Source: UBA1181 sp045600225 (GTDB lineage Bacteria > Bacteroidota > Bacteroidia > Bacteroidales > Paludibacteraceae). From it: a DNA stretch of 64,000 nt. Shown here piece by piece: positions 60,870-64,000 of this stretch (the first letter of the stretch is position 1; each line of letters begins with the position of its first letter). Made by a program: the position numbers and the translations under genes. Under the pieces are notes generated by a model, which worked only from the letters and a program-made list of their open reading frames with translations, had not been told where the DNA came from and did no database searches. The DNA is taken from NCBI GenBank assembly GCA_045600225.1, contig JAZRXL010000049.1, positions 1 to 64,000 on the forward strand, in the 5' to 3' direction.

Positions 60870-60903
60870 ATATATAAGAGAGTAACTATAAAGAGAAATA
60901 ATT

Positions 60904-63900
60904 ATGAAGTCACAGAAAGTTAAAAAGGTCATTTTGCTTGGTTCTGGTGCTTTGAAGATTGGACAAGCCGGAGAGTTTGACTACTCTGGTTCTCAAGCAC
61001 TAAAAGCAATGCGTGAGGAGGGTATCTCCACAGTGTTGATTAACCCTAATATTGCAACAATCCAAACATCAGAAGGAGTTGCAGATAAGGTTTATTTCTT
61101 ACCTATTACTCCTTATTTCGTTGAGGAAGTAATTAAGAAGGAGCAACCAGACGGAATCTTGTTGGCTTTCGGTGGTCAGACAGCATTGAACTGTGGTACT
61201 GAGCTTTACCTTTCTGGTGTGTTGAAAAAGTACGGCGTTCAGGTATTGGGTACTTCTGTAGAGGCAATTATGATCACAGAAGACCGTGATTTGTTTGTTA
61301 AGAAATTGAACGAGATAGAGGCAAAGACTCCAGTTTCTCAAGCAGTAGAGACAATGGAAGATGCCTTGACAGTAGCTCGCAGAATTGGATATCCAGTGAT
61401 GGTTCGTTCCGCTTATGCTTTGGGAGGACTTGGTTCTGGTATTTGTGCTAATGAGCAAGAGTTTGTTGAACTATGTGAGAGTGCTTTGGCTCACTCTAAG
61501 CAAATCCTTGTTGAGGAATCATTGAAAGGATGGAAAGAGATCGAGTTTGAGGTAATTCGTGATAAGAACGACCACTGCTTCACAGTTGTTCCAATGGAGA
61601 ACTTCGATCCTCTAGGAATCCACACAGGTGAAAGTATCGTAGTGGCTCCTATCATCTCTTTGTCTCAAGAGCAAATCAGTATGTTGCAAGAGATTGCAAA
61701 GCAAGTGGTTCGTCACATTGGCATTGTAGGTGAATGTAATATTCAGTATGCATTCAATGCAGAGACAAATGATTATCGTATTATCGAGATCAATGCTCGC
61801 TTGAGCCGTTCATCTGCCTTAGCATCTAAAGCATCTGGTTATCCATTGGCATTCGTTGCTGCTAAGTTGGCTTTGGACTATTCATTGGATCAAATTGGTG
61901 AGATGGGTACTCCAAATTCAGCATACGTTGCTCCTTCAGTAGACTATATTATCGTCAAGATTCCTCGTTGGGATTTGTCTAAGTTCGTTGGCGTAGATCG
62001 TGAGATCAACTCTTCAATGAAGTCAGTTGGTGAGATTATGTCTATCGGTAAGTCGTTCGAAGAGATTATGCAAAAGGGTCTTCGTATGATTGGACAGGGA
62101 ATGCACGGATTTGTTGGAAACCACGATTTGGAATTCGACGATTTGGATCAAGAGTTGTCACATCCTACTGATATGCGTATCTTCGCTATTGCAGCAGCTT
62201 TGGAGAAGGGATACTCAATTGAGAAGATCGTTGACCTTACTAAGATTGACAAGTGGTTCATCGGCAAATTGAAGAACATTGTTGACTATACTAAGGTGTT
62301 GAGTCAATATAAGAAGATCGAGGATATCCCTGCTGATGTGATGAAAGAGGCTAAGAGACTTGGTTTCTCAGACTTCCAAATCGCACGTTACACAGAGAAT
62401 CCAGATAACAATATGGAGAAGGAATCGCTTCGCGTTCGTGCTCTTCGTAAGAAACAAGGAATTACTCCAATTGTTCGTCGTATCAACACAGTTGCTTCTG
62501 AACATCCAGAGTTGACAAACTACTTGTATATGACTTATGGAGCAGACGAGCATAGCATTGACTACTCTTATAGAAATGATAAGAACATTGTGGTTCTTGG
62601 TTCTGGTGCTTACAGAATCGGTTCGTCTGTTGAGTTCGACTGGTGTTCTGTAAATGCAGTTCAAACAGCAAGAAAGTTGGGTTACAAGTCAATTATGATC
62701 AACTACAACCCAGAAACAGTGTCAACAGACTATGATATGTGCGACAGACTTTACTTCGATGAGTTAAGTTTTGAGCGTGTGTTGGATGTTATCGACTTAG
62801 AGATTCCTAAGGGAGTTATCGTTTCTGTAGGTGGTCAGATCCCTAACAATTTGGCAATGAAGTTGTATCGTCAAAATGTGCCTATTTTGGGAACATCTCC
62901 AGTTTCTATCGACCGCGCAGAGAATCGTCATAAGTTCTCAGCAATGTTGGATCAGTTGGGAATTGACCAACCTCGTTGGGGTGAGTTGACAAGTCCTGAG
63001 GATATTGATAAGTTTATTGCAGAGGTAGGATTCCCAGTGTTGATTCGTCCTTCATACGTGCTTTCGGGTGCTGCCATGAATGTTTGCTACAACCGCGAGC
63101 AAATGGATACATTCTTGAAGCAAGCTGCTAAGGTCTCAAAAGAGTATCCAGTAGTCGTTTCTTCTTTCTTGCAAAATGCAAAAGAGGTAGAGTTCGATGC
63201 GGTTGCTAAGAATGGTGAAATCATTGAATACGCAATTTCAGAGCATGTTGAGTTTGCAGGAGTTCACTCTGGAGATGCAACATTGGTATTCCCAGCACAA
63301 AAGTTGTATTTGGAGACTGTTCGTAAGATTAAGAAGGTAAGTAAGAAGATTGCTAAAGAGTTGAACATTAGTGGTCCTTTCAATATCCAATATTTGGCAA
63401 AGGAGAACTCAGTAAAGGTTATCGAGTGTAACCTTCGTTCTTCTCGAAGCTTCCCATTTGTGTCTAAGATTTTGAAGAGAAACTTCATCGAGACTGCCAC
63501 AAAGATTATGTTGGATGTTCCAGTTGAAAAACCAGATTCATCAACATTCGATATCGAATATGTTGGAGTTAAGGCATCACAATTCTCATTCGCTCGTTTG
63601 CACAAGGCTGACCCAATCTTGGGCGTAGACATGTCTTCAACAGGTGAGGTTGGATGTTTGGGTGCAGATTACAACGAGGCTTTGATTAACTCATTAACAT
63701 CAGTTGGATACCATGTTCCAGAGAAGGGAGTATTAGTTTCTTCAGGAGATATTCGTGGTAAGGTTGATTTATTGGATGCTTGCAAGTTGATGCATGCACA
63801 TGGATATAAGATCTATGCTACAGAGGGAACAAAGAACTTCTTGGTAGAGCATGGTGTTGACGCTACAGCAGTAAGTTGGCCAGATGAGAATAACCAAAAT

Positions 63901-64000
63901 GTCAATATTATCTCTTTGCTTCAAGATCATCAGGTGGATTTGGTAATCAACATACCAAAGAACCATACGACAAGAGAGTTGACAAATGGATACAAGATTC
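60904..64000 (+). CDS. carB: Carbamoyl-phosphate synthase large subunit (partial, runs off the window)
   Basis: The open frame covers 1,032 codons; about 40 residues are missing compared with the E. coli protein. It makes carbamoyl phosphate from bicarbonate, ATP and glutamine-derived ammonia for arginine and pyrimidine synthesis. The first synthetase half shows LLGSGALKIGQAGEFDYSG, FGGQTALNCG, ENFDPLGIHTGESI and EINARLSRSSALASKA. The second half repeats the fold (LGSGAYRIGSSVEFDWC, SVGGQIPNNLAMKL, core shown). The MGS-like allosteric domain starts near residue 940 (KGVLVSSGDIRGK). carA is not upstream. A leader peptide and terminator precede it. Confidence 0.97.
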   Translation, partial: MKSQKVKKVILLGSGALKIGQAGEFDYSGSQALKAMREEGISTVLINPNIATIQTSEGVADKVYFLPITPYFVEEVIKKEQPDGILLAFGGQTALNCGTELYLSGVLKKYGVQVLGTSVEAIMITEDRDLFVKKLNEIEAKTPVSQAVETMEDALTVARRIGYPVMVRSAYALGGLGSGICANEQEFVELCESALAHSKQILVEESLKGWKEIEFEVIRDKNDHCFTVVPMENFDPLGIHTGESIVVAPIISLSQEQISMLQEIAKQVVRHIGIVGECNIQYAFNAETNDYRIIEINARLSRSSALASKASGYPLAFVAAKLALDYSLDQIGEMGTPNSAYVAPSVDYIIVKIPRWDLSKFVGVDREINSSMKSVGEIMSIGKSFEEIMQKGLRMIGQGMHGFVGNHDLEFDDLDQELSHPTDMRIFAIAAALEKGYSIEKIVDLTKIDKWFIGKLKNIVDYTKVLSQYKKIEDIPADVMKEAKRLGFSDFQIARYTENPDNNMEKESLRVRALRKKQGITPIVRRINTVASEHPELTNYLYMTYGADEHSIDYSYRNDKNIVVLGSGAYRIGSSVEFDWCSVNAVQTARKLGYKSIMINYNPETVSTDYDMCDRLYFDELSFERVLDVIDLEIPKGVIVSVGGQIPNNLAMKLYRQNVPILGTSPVSIDRAENRHKFSAMLDQLGIDQPRWGELTSPEDIDKFIAEVGFPVLIRPSYVLSGAAMNVCYNREQMDTFLKQAAKVSKEYPVVVSSFLQNAKEVEFDAVAKNGEIIEYAISEHVEFAGVHSGDATLVFPAQKLYLETVRKIKKVSKKIAKELNISGPFNIQYLAKENSVKVIECNLRSSRSFPFVSKILKRNFIETATKIMLDVPVEKPDSSTFDIEYVGVKASQFSFARLHKADPILGVDMSSTGEVGCLGADYNEALINSLTSVGYHVPEKGVLVSSGDIRGKVDLLDACKLMHAHGYKIYATEGTKNFLVEHGVDATAVSWPDENNQNVNIISLLQDHQVDLVINIPKNHTTRELTNGYKI

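Noticed and set aside
1..64000. CRISPR arrays, insertion sequences and rRNA genes
   Set aside because: I looked for evenly spaced repeats, transposase signatures and rRNA core sequences and found none.

Overview
The window is a stretch of a Bacteroidota chromosome, most likely order Bacteroidales. The evidence is: low G+C; promoters of the Bacteroidota type (TTTG, about 20 bases, then TAnnTTTG); a PorP/SprF outer-membrane protein fragment; secreted enzymes ending in type IX secretion (T9SS) sorting domains; a hybrid two-component system with an AraC-type output; and gldE-gldD-gldG next to ssb and dnaN. The three carbohydrate-active enzymes (PL11, GH10 with CBM6, GH5) suggest a plant-fibre degrader, for example from a gut or rumen. 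I cannot name a genus.

Layout. 1-2,304 (+): end of a porP/sprF gene, then birA, aroQ, xerD. 2,387-2,947 (-): purN, separated from xerD by a two-way terminator. 3,156-9,423 (+): acpP-fabF-rnc, a long-chain acyl-CoA ligase, an SPFH protein and prfB with its programmed +1 frameshift; then a lipoprotein. 10,242-19,672 (-): a polysaccharide block of GH10 xylanase, hybrid sensor-regulator and PL11 lyase, with no SusC/SusD pair. 20,312-26,258 (+): a YwqK-type protein, mlaE, mlaF, a small membrane protein, mutL, an Hsp15-like S4 protein, a WG-repeat protein and a DUF4924-type protein. 26,264-26,983 (-): an AlkD-like HEAT protein. 27,074-29,198 (+): tRNA-His, an AmpG-like transporter, an SDR. 29,330-30,538 (-): carboxynorspermidine synthase-like enzyme, followed by the decayed C-terminal half of a DUF4143 ATPase. 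31,511-32,559 (-): lrgA-lrgB. 32,782-39,431 (+): TetR regulator, TolC, membrane-fusion protein, RND pump and a small PII-like protein. 39,599-45,445 (+): GH5 cellulase, glycosyltransferase, MTA/SAH deaminase-like amidohydrolase, nadB. 45,570-55,972 (-): recB/addA-like nuclease-helicase, ssb, gldE, gldD, gldG, dnaN, a DEDDh exonuclease and a tRNA methyltransferase. 56,048-64,000: a C_GCAxxG_C_C protein (+), a LysM glucosaminidase (-), ravA-viaA (+) and carB (+), which runs off the end.

How the parts fit. Most of the window is core metabolism and information processing. The accessory parts are the polysaccharide block, which uses T9SS export in place of a Sus import locus in view, and the self-regulated drug-efflux operon. 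The most interesting signal is the carB leader: a 22-residue ORF ending Gly-Cys-Cys-Phe-Cys, whose stop codon lies six bases before an intrinsic terminator placed upstream of carB. This looks like a ribosome-controlled attenuator. Other points of interest are a palindrome with flanking direct repeats upstream of the xylanase gene, a strong Shine-Dalgarno-dependent prfB frameshift in a lineage that rarely uses Shine-Dalgarno pairing, and promoters embedded in the terminators of upstream genes.
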